A DNA stretch of 64,000 bases from Pseudomonas fluorescens (GCF_902497875.1 NZ_CABVHY010000007.1:183501-247500), one strand, 5' to 3'; positions 1-7,784 are shown, counted from the stretch's first letter. Notes: generated by a model from the sequence alone, not told the origin. Numbers and translations: made by a program.

Positions 1-64
1 CAGTCGGTAGAGCAAATGACTGTTAATCATTGGGTCCCAGGTTCGAGTCCTGGTCACGGAGCCA
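1..64 (+). tRNA. tRNA-Asn (GUU), 5' truncated by window edge
   Basis: The anticodon arm reads ACTGTTAAT with anticodon GTT, followed by a normal T arm (GGTTCGAGTCC) and an encoded CCA. The acceptor 3' strand (TCACGGA) implies that about 12 bases of the 5' end lie before the window. It is the first member of a tRNA cluster. Confidence 0.93.
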
Positions 65-73
65 ATTTCAAAC

Positions 74-150
74 CGGGGTATAGCGCAGTCCGGTAGCGCG
101 CCTGCTTTGGGAGCAGGATGTCAGGAGTTCGAATCCCCTTACCCCGACCA
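74..150 (+). tRNA. tRNA-Pro (UGG), copy 1
   Basis: 77-base cloverleaf with acceptor CGGGGTA/TACCCCG, anticodon arm CCTGCTTTGGGAGCAGG (anticodon TGG), T loop GTTCGAATC and an encoded CCA. It starts the first 253-bp tandem unit. Confidence 0.95.
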
Positions 151-155
151 TTTTT

Positions 156-231
156 GGGTCGTTAGCTCAGTTGGTAGAGCAGTTGGCTTTTAACCAATTG
201 GTCGTAGGTTCGAATCCCACACGACCCACCA
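156..231 (+). tRNA. tRNA-Lys (UUU), copy 1
   Basis: 76-base cloverleaf with acceptor GGGTCGT/ACGACCC, anticodon arm GTTGGCTTTTAACCAAT (anticodon TTT), T loop GGTTCGAATCC and an encoded CCA. Only five T residues separate it from the preceding tRNA-Pro, so the two are probably processed from one transcript. Confidence 0.95.
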
Positions 232-295
232 TTTTTGAAACCAGCTAGCGCTGGAATCGAATCTTAAGATCAGAGGCCAAAAGCGCTGATCGTAG

Positions 296-324
296 AAGGC
301 GCCTTTTATAGGTGCCTTTTTTTT
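296..324 (+). terminator. Rho-independent terminator in tandem unit 1
   Basis: AAGGCGCC, a 7-base loop and GGTGCCTT form an 8-bp stem followed by eight T. The same structure is repeated at +253, +506 and +759, so each Pro-Lys pair is followed by its own terminator. Confidence 0.8.
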
Positions 325-326
325 AC

Positions 327-403
327 CGGGGTATAGCGCAGTCCGGTAGCGCGCCTGCTTTGGGAGCAGGATGTCAGGAGTTCGAATCCCCTTACCCCGA
401 CCA
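327..403 (+). tRNA. tRNA-Pro (UGG), copy 2
   Basis: Identical to the tRNA-Pro at 74-150, opening the second 253-bp unit. Confidence 0.95.
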
Positions 404-408
404 TTTTT

Positions 409-484
409 GGGTCGTTAGCTCAGTTGGTAGAGCAGTTGGCTTTTAACCAATTGGTCGTAGGTTCGAATCCCACACGACCCACCA
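409..484 (+). tRNA. tRNA-Lys (UUU), copy 2
   Basis: Identical to the tRNA-Lys at 156-231, with the same 5-base spacer from its tRNA-Pro. Confidence 0.95.
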
Positions 485-548
485 TTTTTGAAACCAGCTA
501 GCGCTGGAATCGAATCTTAAGATCAGAGGCCAAAAGCGCTGATCGTAG

Positions 549-577
549 AAGGCGCCTTTTATAGGTGCCTTTTTTTT
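549..577 (+). terminator. Rho-independent terminator in tandem unit 2
   Basis: Exact copy of the hairpin and T run at 296-324. Confidence 0.78.
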
Positions 578-579
578 AC

Positions 580-656
580 CGGGGTATAGCGCAGTCCGGT
601 AGCGCGCCTGCTTTGGGAGCAGGATGTCAGGAGTTCGAATCCCCTTACCCCGACCA
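580..656 (+). tRNA. tRNA-Pro (UGG), copy 3
   Basis: Identical to the tRNA-Pro at 74-150, opening the third 253-bp unit. Confidence 0.95.
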
Positions 657-661
657 TTTTT

Positions 662-737
662 GGGTCGTTAGCTCAGTTGGTAGAGCAGTTGGCTTTTAAC
701 CAATTGGTCGTAGGTTCGAATCCCACACGACCCACCA
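662..737 (+). tRNA. tRNA-Lys (UUU), copy 3
   Basis: Identical to the tRNA-Lys at 156-231. Confidence 0.95.
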
Positions 738-801
738 TTTTTGAAACCAGCTAGCGCTGGAATCGAATCTTAAGATCAGAGGCCAAAAGCGCTGATCGTA
801 G

Positions 802-830
802 AAGGCGCCTTTTATAGGTGCCTTTTTTTT
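802..830 (+). terminator. Rho-independent terminator in tandem unit 3
   Basis: Exact copy of the hairpin and T run at 296-324. Confidence 0.78.
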
Positions 831-832
831 AC

Positions 833-909
833 CGGGGTATAGCGCAGTCCGGTAGCGCGCCTGCTTTGGGAGCAGGATGTCAGGAGTTCGAATCCCCTTA
901 CCCCGACCA
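833..909 (+). tRNA. tRNA-Pro (UGG), copy 4
   Basis: Identical to the tRNA-Pro at 74-150, opening the fourth 253-bp unit. Confidence 0.95.
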
Positions 910-914
910 TTTTT

Positions 915-990
915 GGGTCGTTAGCTCAGTTGGTAGAGCAGTTGGCTTTTAACCAATTGGTCGTAGGTTCGAATCCCACACGACCCACCA
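915..990 (+). tRNA. tRNA-Lys (UUU), copy 4
   Basis: Identical to the tRNA-Lys at 156-231. This is the last tRNA-Lys of the array. Confidence 0.95.
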
Positions 991-1054
991 TTTTTGAAAC
1001 CAGCTAGCGCTGGAATCGAATCTTAAGATCAGAGGCCAAAAGCGCTGATCGTAG

Positions 1055-1083
1055 AAGGCGCCTTTTATAGGTGCCTTTTTTTT
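1055..1083 (+). terminator. Rho-independent terminator in tandem unit 4
   Basis: Exact copy of the hairpin and T run at 296-324. Confidence 0.78.
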
Positions 1084-1085
1084 AC

Positions 1086-1162
1086 CGGGGTATAGCGCAG
1101 TCCGGTAGCGCGCCTGCTTTGGGAGCAGGATGTCAGGAGTTCGAATCCCCTTACCCCGACCA
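1086..1162 (+). tRNA. tRNA-Pro (UGG), copy 5, closes the array
   Basis: Same 77-base tRNA-Pro as the other four. Homology to the repeat unit ends with its CCA; no tRNA-Lys follows. A different terminator lies directly downstream. Confidence 0.95.
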
Positions 1163-1166
1163 TATT

Positions 1167-1203
1167 AAAAATCCTCGTATCGAAAGATACGGGGATTTTT
1201 TTT
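1167..1203 (+). terminator. Terminator of the tRNA cluster
   Basis: AAAAATCCTCGTATC, loop GAAA and GATACGGGGATTTTT form a long stem ending in a T tract directly after the last tRNA-Pro. Confidence 0.88.
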
Positions 1204-1216
1204 GTCTTATGCAATC

Positions 1217-1255
1217 GCAAAAAAAGCCCCGTTTCTCTGGGGAGAGAAGCGGGGC
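1217..1255 (-). terminator. Terminator of the EF-hand gene
   Basis: Read on the minus strand, GCCCCGCTTCTCT pairs with AGAGAAACGGGGC and is followed by TTTTTTTG. It lies 18 bases beyond the stop codon of the EF-hand/EGKCG gene. Confidence 0.88.
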
Positions 1256-1272
1256 GTGCGTCGCTTCAGGTC

Positions 1273-1674
1273 TTAGCTATTGTCTTTCAGGTGTTCGAAC
1301 AAGCCCTTCGGCATTTTTTTGCCATTGGTTTCGTAGTTGGCTTTCACGTTATCGAACGCCTCTTGTTCCGAGATTTGACCATCGTGGTTGGTGTCGATCT
1401 TGTCGAAGTCGGCCTTGGGCGCAACTTTCAAGAATTCCGCACGGGACACCTGGCCATCGTCATCAGTGTCGGTCTTGGCCATTGATTCATCTCCGCACTT
1501 ACCTTCGCCACACTTGCCTTCAGGAGTTTTCACCACCTGTTCGGCCGATGCGAGCAGGTAGCCCTGAGTCAGAGGCTGTGAGGCAAACACGGAGCCGGAC
1601 AACATCATGCCACCGGCCAGGACAGCGCCGAGCAGGCCAATGGTGTTTTTGCCGAGAGTAGTGGTACGGGACAT
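1273..1674 (-). CDS. Secreted EF-hand protein with two EGKCG motifs (HvfA/bufferin-like candidate)
   Basis: 133 residues. Residues 1-31 form a signal peptide (hydrophobic core, cleavage probably after VFA). The mature part begins with two consecutive EGKCG motifs (residues 52-61) holding the only cysteines, followed by two canonical 12-residue EF-hand loops: D69-E80 (DTDDDGQVSRAE) and D94-E105 (DTNHDGQISEQE). EGKC-type motifs are the hallmark of HvfA/bufferin RiPP precursors, whose cysteines are modified by MNIO (DUF692) enzymes; EF-hands imply calcium binding. The start at 1674 is chosen because AGGAG precedes it at proper spacing. No MNIO or DUF2063 partner lies on either side: the neighbours are the tRNA array and ndh. 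The precursor role is inference; a plain periplasmic calcium-binding protein is the alternative. Confidence 0.8.
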   Translation of the reverse strand: MSRTTTLGKNTIGLLGAVLAGGMMLSGSVFASQPLTQGYLLASAEQVVKTPEGKCGEGKCGDESMAKTDTDDDGQVSRAEFLKVAPKADFDKIDTNHDGQISEQEAFDNVKANYETNGKKMPKGLFEHLKDNS

Positions 1675-2039
1675 TTCAAATCTCCTGGGTTGCACGACAC
1701 AACCGCTCGATAAAGGACGCCACGCAAGTGCGGCGGTAACCGAAGCAGGCAGTGCCTTGCTCGGGTGTGGCCATTTAGCGGGCGTGGTGTATCGCTACTG
1801 TGTCGTGCGAGGGGGAGTTTGTAAGCGAAGGGTTGAATCGTAGGGTAGGGATACAGTGAGACACAAAAGCAGCCAATAACCCACAGACTTTCAGCGCGGG
1901 CGAGATCGCCAAGATCGCAGCCTGCGGCAGCTCCTACGCCGGGTACGCAAAACCGTAGGAGCTGCCGCAGGCTGCGATCTTTTTGGGGCGCCCAAATTAG
2001 GGCCTGCCTATGATGAGGCCCTGTCAGGCGCCGAAGATG
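1675..2039. other. Gene-free stretch, EF-hand gene promoter side and REP pair
   Basis: About 365 bases between the start of the EF-hand gene and the end of ndh. The left part should hold the promoter of the EF-hand gene; the right part holds a REP palindrome pair (1911-1982). I see no credible small ORF. Confidence 0.6.
1911..1982. repeat. REP inverted pair, GTAGGAGCTGCCGCAGG type
   Basis: AAGATCGCAGCCTGCGGCAG and the following CTCCTACG are repeated in reverse complement at 1954-1982, separated by about 15 bases. It is the classic Pseudomonas extragenic palindromic pair; related copies are at 25925-25995 and 28434-28466. It lies downstream of ndh and could protect or end its mRNA. Confidence 0.85.
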
Positions 2040-3338
2040 TCAGTGCAACTTGAGCCGCGGCTCAGTCCCGCGCCCAATCCTGCTGCCCAGCATCAGCATC
2101 GCCGTGCGGAAAGCGCCATAGAGCGCCATCTGGTGCATCCGATACAGCGACACATAGAACATCCGCGCCAGCCAGCCTTCGAGCATCACGCTGCCGGTCA
2201 GATTGCCCATCAAGTTACCCACAGCCGAAAAACGCGACAGCGAGATGAGCGAGCCATAATCGGTGTACTTGTACTGCGGCAGGGCTTTGCCTTCGATGCG
2301 CAATTTCAGCGATTTGGCCAGCAGTGAGGCCTGTTGATGCGCCGCTTGCGCCCGTGGCGGCACGTTGCGATCGGTGCCCGGCTGCGGGCAGGCCGCGCAA
2401 TCGCCGAAGGCGAAGATGTTCTCGTCGCGGGTGGTTTGCAGGGTCGGCAAGACTTGCAGCTGGTTGATCCGGTTGGTTTCCAGGCCATCGATGTCCTTGA
2501 GGAAACCTGGCGCACGAATCCCCGCAGCCCAAACCTTCAGGCTGGCAGGAATCACCTGGCCGCTGCTGGTTATCAGCGCTTCGGAGGTGACTTCGCTGAC
2601 TGCTGCGTTGGTCAGTACCGTGACCCCGAGTTTCTCCAGGGTTTTATGCACCGGCCCGCCAATCCGCTCCGGCAATGCCGGCAGGACCCGCGGGCCGGCC
2701 TCGATCAGGGTGATGTGCATGTTTTCCGGCTTGATCCGGTCCAGACCATAGGCTGCCAGTTCATGGGCTGCGTTATGCAGCTCGGCCGCCAGTTCGACAC
2801 CGGTGGCGCCGGCCCCGACGATGGCCACGCTGATTTGTTCGAGCGTATCGGTTTGCCCGGCGTGGGCGCGCAGGTAGTGATTGAGCAATTGCTGATGGAA
2901 GCGCTCGGCCTGTTTGCGGGTGTCGAGGAACAGGCAGTGTTCTGCCGCGCCCTGGGTGCCAAAGTCGTTGGTGGTGCTGCCGACGGCAATCACCAGTGAG
3001 TCGTAGCTCAGTTCGCGAGCCGGGACCAGCTCCTGGCCTTTATCGTCGAGGGTCGCCGCCAGCTGAATTTTTTTCTGCTGGCGATCGAGCCCGCTCATGC
3101 GCCCCAGCTGGAACTCGAAGTGGTTCCATTTGGCCTGGGCAACATAATTGAGTTCGTCTTCAGAGGAATTCAGCGAACCGGCCGCGACTTCGTGCAACAG
3201 CGGTTTCCAGATGTGGGTCAGGTTCGCGTCGACCAGTAGCACACTGGCCGTACCGCGTTTGCCCAGAGTCTTACCCAGGCGGGTAGCCAACTCCAGACCG
3301 CCGGCGCCGCCGCCAACGATGATAATACGATGGGTCAT
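2040..3338 (-). CDS. ndh: Type II NADH dehydrogenase (NDH-2)
   Basis: 432 residues. Membrane-associated flavoprotein passing electrons from NADH to quinone without proton pumping. The N-terminal FAD-binding Rossmann motif IVGGGAGGLELATRLGK (residues 6-22), a second nucleotide-binding motif IVGAGATGVELAAELHN in the middle for NADH, and the FAFGDCAA motif near residue 310 that contacts FAD are all visible. The C-terminal 60 residues carry the amphipathic region used for membrane attachment. I take the ATG at 3338 (MTHRIII); an upstream in-frame TTG is less likely. Followed by a REP pair. Confidence 0.93.
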   Translation of the reverse strand: MTHRIIIVGGGAGGLELATRLGKTLGKRGTASVLLVDANLTHIWKPLLHEVAAGSLNSSEDELNYVAQAKWNHFEFQLGRMSGLDRQQKKIQLAATLDDKGQELVPARELSYDSLVIAVGSTTNDFGTQGAAEHCLFLDTRKQAERFHQQLLNHYLRAHAGQTDTLEQISVAIVGAGATGVELAAELHNAAHELAAYGLDRIKPENMHITLIEAGPRVLPALPERIGGPVHKTLEKLGVTVLTNAAVSEVTSEALITSSGQVIPASLKVWAAGIRAPGFLKDIDGLETNRINQLQVLPTLQTTRDENIFAFGDCAACPQPGTDRNVPPRAQAAHQQASLLAKSLKLRIEGKALPQYKYTDYGSLISLSRFSAVGNLMGNLTGSVMLEGWLARMFYVSLYRMHQMALYGAFRTAMLMLGSRIGRGTEPRLKLH

Positions 3339-3398
3339 GGGGATATCTCGCAAGGCTAAAAGAAATCGGTGCAGTTACCCGAGCGAGCGCCACGCAGC

Positions 3399-3572
3399 TC
3401 ATAGCGTCAGGTAACTCAAAAGGCGGCTCAGCAAACCCAGGCCAATAGTCACTGCCAATACCACCACGAGGAGCAGCCATGGCCGGAAAGGCCGGCGCTC
3501 GACTCGGTTCTGGGGCAGTTGCAGGTACTCTTCGACATGCTTTTGGTCGTCGGGGTTCAGGCGGCTGGTCAT
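3399..3572 (-). CDS. DUF3094 family small membrane protein
   Basis: 57 residues, starting MTSRLNPDDQKHVEEYLQ and ending LLSYLTL. A charged cytoplasmic N-terminal part of about 30 residues is followed by one transmembrane helix (PWLLLVVVLAVTIGLGLL). The size, the NPDDQ...VEEYL start and the position between ndh and a MOSC gene match the DUF3094 family of pseudomonads. Function unknown; co-orientation with ndh about 60 bases downstream suggests one transcript. Confidence 0.8.
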   Translation of the reverse strand: MTSRLNPDDQKHVEEYLQLPQNRVERRPFRPWLLLVVVLAVTIGLGLLSRLLSYLTL

Positions 3573-3624
3573 AAAGGCCTCGTCAGGTAGACGTTGCGAA
3601 ATTTATAGAAGCTACAGCGCAGAG

Positions 3625-4152
3625 TTATCCAGCATGGAACGGAGCATAGCCGCTCGCCTGCAGCGGCTCGACGCAGACCCGGTCATCCAGGCGAATGATC
3701 CCACTTTGTATCACTCGTGCAGTGATTCCGCCATGTCCACGAACGGCCTGAAAGGTCCCGTGGCCAAGACGTTGCTCAAGACGGGCGCAGGGTTGGCACC
3801 AGCCGGTGGTTTCCAGAATCGCCTGGCCGATCTTGAAGCGTCGGCCTTTGAGGCTGAACAGATTGATCCCGCTGATCACCAGGTTTCGCCGCAAATCCTG
3901 CGGGGTCACCGGTTGATCCGTCGAGCGAGCCAATAGCGAACCGATAACGGCAAAATGCTCCCATTGAATCAAGGTCACCTGTCGCGCATTGCGCGCCCCG
4001 GGGCGTGCGTGATCGCCGGTGAGGCCGGCTTCGCGGCGAGCTTCGACCACTTCCAGTTCGACCATCGCCGAACGCGACTCGGGGCGCACACCAATCCAGC
4101 GCACCCGACCCTGCTGGGGAACATCGGCAAGCAATTCTTGCAACGGACTCAC
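3625..4152 (-). CDS. MOSC domain-containing protein
   Basis: 175 residues, nearly the whole length one MOSC domain (the beta-barrel of molybdenum-cofactor sulfurases, also YiiM-like proteins). Visible are the HARPGARNARQVTLIQWEH block, the RRNLVISGINL block, and the conserved cysteine in TTGWCQPCARLEQ near residue 120, the position thought to carry sulfur or bind the cofactor. The start overlaps the stop of the upstream DUF1780 gene by 4 bases (ATGA), so translation is probably coupled. The substrate is unknown. Confidence 0.85.
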   Translation of the reverse strand: MSPLQELLADVPQQGRVRWIGVRPESRSAMVELEVVEARREAGLTGDHARPGARNARQVTLIQWEHFAVIGSLLARSTDQPVTPQDLRRNLVISGINLFSLKGRRFKIGQAILETTGWCQPCARLEQRLGHGTFQAVRGHGGITARVIQSGIIRLDDRVCVEPLQASGYAPFHAG

Positions 4153-4775
4153 AGGCTGATACCGACGTCGAAGACGATACTGCGGCCCAGGTTGTTGCGC
4201 AGGAAATCCGGCGCGTCCGGGTGGGCGAACAGCACACGGGCGAAGGTCGGACCGACCAGCGACAGCGAGCGCCAGCCTTGGCGCAGGTACTCGGTCGGCG
4301 GTGGGAAGTGGCTGTTGAGATCGAGCACTTCCCGCTTGAGGCTGGCGAAGGCGATGATATCCAGCTCGCCCAGGTCCATGCCGCGTTCCTTGTAGTTATG
4401 CGCTTTTTTGCGCAGGGTCGGCGCCAGCCGTAACAAGAATTCGTTGGCCGGAATACGCCTGGGTTTGGCTTCGCGGCGCACCAGCTGGCTCAAGGAAAAC
4501 GCGCTGCGCCGGCGCTGCAGCTCATCTCGCCACTCATCGTTCAGGCGTCGGCCTTCATCGAGCACGAAGAACACCTCGAAACTGGCGTCACGGAACAGCA
4601 CATCCGGCGGCTCCGCGGCGGGCGCGAATTCGTCGACGCGGTAGGGGATGTTCAAGCCTTGCAGCAGGCGCTGGCAGACCCAACGCTCACGCTCCCATTT
4701 GCGGGCATTGGACAGGAACGCATTGGCCTGTTCGGCCGCGATGGTAAGCAGGCGTAAATAATCTGAGTCATCCAT
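4149..4775 (-). CDS. DUF1780 family protein, putative nuclease fold
   Basis: 208 residues. The sequence matches the DUF1780 family of pseudomonads (MDDSDYLRLLTIAAEQANAF at the start). The segment PPDVLFRDASFEVFFVLDEG (around residues 55-75) resembles the D...ExK-like core of PD-(D/E)xK nucleases, consistent with the putative-endonuclease label of the family, but a catalytic Lys is not obvious. It is the first gene of a pair with the MOSC gene. Function unproven. Confidence 0.75.
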   Translation of the reverse strand: MDDSDYLRLLTIAAEQANAFLSNARKWERERWVCQRLLQGLNIPYRVDEFAPAAEPPDVLFRDASFEVFFVLDEGRRLNDEWRDELQRRRSAFSLSQLVRREAKPRRIPANEFLLRLAPTLRKKAHNYKERGMDLGELDIIAFASLKREVLDLNSHFPPPTEYLRQGWRSLSLVGPTFARVLFAHPDAPDFLRNNLGRSIVFDVGISL

Positions 4776-5023
4776 AGCCCAAGCTTAGCGTCCAAATGTG
4801 ATCCGAAAGAATACTTTCTGTCGCACAAAAATAAACAAGGCCCTGTCTGCGAACTGAGATTTCCGACCTTGGACCCTTGAGCACGCCCGTGCACAAAACG
4901 GATAGCGATCTGCACTAAGCGGATATTGCAGGCTGTTTTGCCTCCCTACCCTGACCTGGCCTGCATAAAAAACGATGGAGTTCTCGTCCGTCGTTCTAAA
5001 AACAACAACAAGAGACAGATGCC
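4776..5023. other. Divergent intergenic region, DUF1780 / benK
   Basis: 248 bases between divergent genes; it must hold both promoters. I see no clear -35/-10 pair on the plus strand. The right end carries the A-rich motif described for benK. Confidence 0.5.
4998..5017 (+). promoter_or_regulatory. A-rich Hfq/Crc target motif before benK
   Basis: AAAAACAACAACAAGAGACA ends 6 bases before the benK start codon and overlaps its ribosome binding site. It fits the AANAANAA pattern bound by Hfq with Crc in pseudomonads to block translation when preferred carbon is present. The antagonist RNA CrcZ is encoded in this window at 32585-32955. Confidence 0.7.
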
Positions 5024-6367
5024 ATGCGCAATATCGACGTACATGAGGTTATCGACAACGCTCGCTTCAACCGCTTCCACTGGATGGTGCTGTTCTGGTG
5101 TGCCCTGATCATCATCTTCGATGGCTATGACCTGGTGATTTACGGCGTGGTATTGCCGATGCTGATGAAGGAGTGGGGTTTGAGCCCGCTTGAAGCCGGC
5201 GCGCTAGGCAGTTATGCGCTGTTCGGCATGATGTTCGGGGCGCTGTTTTTCGGCCCGCTCTCGGACAAGATCGGCCGGAAAAAGGCCATCACCATCTGCG
5301 TGATACTCTTCAGTGGCTTCACCGTACTCAATGGTTTTGCCAGTAACCCGACAGAATTCGGTATTTGCCGGTTCATTGCCGGCCTCGGCATTGGCGGCGT
5401 GATGCCCAATGTGGTGGCGCTGATGAACGAGTACGCGCCGAAGAAAATCCGCAGCACCCTGGTGGCCATCATGTTCAGCGGATACTCGGTGGGCGGCATG
5501 CTCTCCGCCGGCCTGGGCATTGTGCTGATCCCCAGCTTCGGTTGGCAGTCGGTGTTCTATGTGGCGGCGCTGCCGTTGCTGCTGTTACCACTGATCATGT
5601 ACTTCCTGCCTGAATCGGTAGGTTTCATGCTGCGCCAGGGGCGCAATGAGGAGGCGCGCAACGTCCTCGAACGGATCGACCCGGCGTATGTGGCACAAGT
5701 CTCCGACCAGTTGCACATGACCGATGTAAAAGGTACTGGCAAGCCGGTTCTGCAACTGTTCCGTGAAGGTCGGGCAATGCGCACGCTGATGCTCTGGGTG
5801 GCGTTTTTCTGCTGCCTGCTGATGGTCTACGCCTTGAGCTCCTGGCTGCCGAAGTTGATGGCCAATGCCGGTTACAGCCTGGGTTCGAGCCTGTCCTTCC
5901 TGCTGGTACTGAATTTCGGTGCAATCTTCGGTGCGGTAGGCGGCGGGGTGCTGGGCGACAAACTCAACCTGCCGCGAGTATTGGCGGTGTTCTTTACCAT
6001 TGCCGCAGTGTCGATCACCTTGCTCGGCTTCAAGAGCCCGACGCCCGTGCTGTACCTGCTGATCGCCATCGCCGGTGCGACCACCATCGGTTCGCAAATT
6101 CTGCTGTATGCCTGTGCCGCGCAGTTTTACTCCATGACCATTCGCTCCACCGGCCTGGGCTGGGCCTCGGGCATCGGCCGCAATGGTGCCATCGTCGGAC
6201 CGCTGTTGGGCGGCGCGCTGCTGGGTATCAACCTGCCGTTGCAGCTCAACTTCATGGCCTTCGCTGTGCCGGGGGCTATTGCTGCCATCGCCATGACCTT
6301 GTTCGCCATCAGCAGCCAACGCTCTGCACGTGGCGTTGCCTCGACGCTGTCGACGACCAGCACCTGA
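5024..6367 (+). CDS. benK: Aromatic acid:H+ symporter, MFS (benzoate transporter BenK-like)
   Basis: 447 residues, 12 predicted membrane segments. The N-terminal signature IIFDGYDLVIYGVVLPML (aspartates of helix 1 essential in this family) and the loop GPLSDKIGRKKAI are typical of the aromatic acid:H+ symporter group (BenK, PcaK, VanK). The next genes are a BenE-type permease and an OprD-type porin, the usual ben uptake set, so benzoate is the likely substrate; the catabolic genes benABCD and the regulator benR are not in this window. The mRNA start region carries a strong catabolite-repression motif. Confidence 0.88.
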   Translation: MRNIDVHEVIDNARFNRFHWMVLFWCALIIIFDGYDLVIYGVVLPMLMKEWGLSPLEAGALGSYALFGMMFGALFFGPLSDKIGRKKAITICVILFSGFTVLNGFASNPTEFGICRFIAGLGIGGVMPNVVALMNEYAPKKIRSTLVAIMFSGYSVGGMLSAGLGIVLIPSFGWQSVFYVAALPLLLLPLIMYFLPESVGFMLRQGRNEEARNVLERIDPAYVAQVSDQLHMTDVKGTGKPVLQLFREGRAMRTLMLWVAFFCCLLMVYALSSWLPKLMANAGYSLGSSLSFLLVLNFGAIFGAVGGGVLGDKLNLPRVLAVFFTIAAVSITLLGFKSPTPVLYLLIAIAGATTIGSQILLYACAAQFYSMTIRSTGLGWASGIGRNGAIVGPLLGGALLGINLPLQLNFMAFAVPGAIAAIAMTLFAISSQRSARGVASTLSTTST

Positions 6368-6494
6368 GTCTGACGACCGGTGGTGCGGCCGTGTGCCGTG
6401 CCGCCGGTTACGCGTGAACGACTCGATTTCCCCCAGACAAGAGCATCCAGGCCGCGCGCCACGGATCGCCTGATGAATCTTGCGGCGAGGTTTC

Positions 6495-7706
6495 ATGAAA
6501 GCATTTTTCCACGACTTTTCTCTGTCCGCAGCGGTCGCCGGGTTTATCGCCACGGTGATCTCCTATGCGGGTCCCCTGGTGATCATTTTCCAGGCGGCCG
6601 AAACCGCCCAGCTGTCCCGGGAAGTGCTGTCGTCCTGGGTGTGGGCGATTTCCATTGGCAGTGCAGTGCTGGGCATCGGCCTGAGCCTGCGTTATCGGGT
6701 GCCGGTGATCATTGCCTGGTCGGCACCCGGCTCGGCATTGCTGGTGGCGCTGCTGCCGGGGATCTCCATGGAGGAGGCGGTGGGCGCCTACCTGGTCAGT
6801 AGTTTGATCATCTTTGTGGTGGGGGTGTCGGGGGCCTTCGATCGCATCATCAGCAAGCTGCCCTCCGCGATCGCCGCGGCGATGCTGGCGGGCATTCTGT
6901 TCAGCTTCGGCACCGGGTTGTTCGTTTCCTTGCAGGGCAAGCCGATGCTGGTGCTGGCGATGTTTGTCACTTACCTGGTGTGCAAGCGGCTGATGCCGCG
7001 TTATGCGGTGTTGATGGTGCTGCTGGTCGGTTGCTCCATCGCCTTTATCGCCGGAGACCTGCATCGCGAGGCGCTAGTGATCGGCCTGGCCACACCGGTG
7101 TGGATCACCCCGCAGTTCAGCCTGAGCGCGACCCTGAACATCGCCTTGCCGCTGGTGATGGTGGCACTGACCGGCCAATTCGTTCCGGGCATGGCGGTGC
7201 TGCGGGCCAGCGGTTATGCCACGCCGGCCAGCCCGATCATTGCCAGCAGCGCGCTGGGTACTGCGCTATTGGCGCCTTTCGGCTGCCATGGGCTGAATCT
7301 GGCGGCGATTACTGCGGCCATCTGCACTGGGCGCGAGGCCCATGAGGATCCCCGCAAGCGCTATGTCGCCGGGGTCGTGGGCGGTTTCTGCTACCTGCTG
7401 CTGGGGATCTTCGGCGCGACCCTGGTCTCGTTGTTTTCCGCCTTCCCCAAAGAGTTGATTGCGGCCCTGGCCGGGCTGGCGCTGTTCGCCGCGATTGGCG
7501 GCGCGCTGGCGGGCGCCATGGCGGTAGCGGAGGACCGCGAGGCAGCGCTGGTGACCTTTCTGGTCACCGCCTCGGGGATGTCACTGTTCGGCTTGTCCGC
7601 GGCTTTCTGGGGGCTGATTTTCGGCATCGCCGCGCACCTGTTGTTGAGTGCCCGGCGACCAGCCCCCGCGACTCCGACAACCAGCGGCCAGGAGGTGGCG
7701 CGCTGA
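6495..7706 (+). CDS. benE: Benzoate/H+ symporter BenE family
   Basis: 403 residues, about 11-12 hydrophobic segments. The whole chain fits the BenE family: MKAFFHDFSLSAAVAGFIA at the start, the PGSALLVALLPG segment, FAFGCHGLN-like APFGCHGLNLAAITAAI near residue 265. The start ATG at 6495 is preceded by GCGAGG; an upstream TTG is in frame but badly placed. It lies 127 bases after benK and 78 bases before the porin gene, so one operon is likely. Inner-membrane uptake of benzoate or a related aromatic acid, second system beside BenK. Confidence 0.9.
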   Translation: MKAFFHDFSLSAAVAGFIATVISYAGPLVIIFQAAETAQLSREVLSSWVWAISIGSAVLGIGLSLRYRVPVIIAWSAPGSALLVALLPGISMEEAVGAYLVSSLIIFVVGVSGAFDRIISKLPSAIAAAMLAGILFSFGTGLFVSLQGKPMLVLAMFVTYLVCKRLMPRYAVLMVLLVGCSIAFIAGDLHREALVIGLATPVWITPQFSLSATLNIALPLVMVALTGQFVPGMAVLRASGYATPASPIIASSALGTALLAPFGCHGLNLAAITAAICTGREAHEDPRKRYVAGVVGGFCYLLLGIFGATLVSLFSAFPKELIAALAGLALFAAIGGALAGAMAVAEDREAALVTFLVTASGMSLFGLSAAFWGLIFGIAAHLLLSARRPAPATPTTSGQEVAR

Positions 7707-7763
7707 AGTCCCTCACCACCCGCAGCGAAAGAGGCCCGGGTGGAGCATTGCAACCTGTCGACC

Positions 7764-7777
7764 AATAACAATAAGAG
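7764..7777 (+). promoter_or_regulatory. A-rich Hfq/Crc target motif before the porin gene
   Basis: AATAACAATAAGAG, 7 bases before the start codon and overlapping the ribosome binding site, fits AANAANAA. Second such site in the benK-benE-porin group; benE itself has none near its start. Confidence 0.6.
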
Positions 7778-7784
7778 CAAAACG

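Larger units (their letters stand above)
74..1085 (+). repeat. 253-bp tandem repeat, four perfect copies
   Basis: The units start at 74, 327, 580 and 833, and a partial fifth unit (tRNA-Pro only) starts at 1086; every step is exactly 253 bases. Each unit holds tRNA-Pro, tRNA-Lys, a spacer with a CCAGC/GCTGG hairpin, and a terminator-like hairpin with a run of eight T. By eye the copies are identical including spacers, which points to a recent tandem amplification, gene conversion, or an assembly effect. Confidence 0.95.

Noticed and set aside
74..1085. Repeat array resembling CRISPR at first sight
   Set aside because: Unit length is 253 bases and units are identical, without variable spacers; each holds two tRNA genes.
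1071..1661. 196-codon frame on the plus strand
   Set aside because: It runs through the last tRNA-Pro and antisense to the EF-hand gene; no ribosome binding site and unlikely composition.
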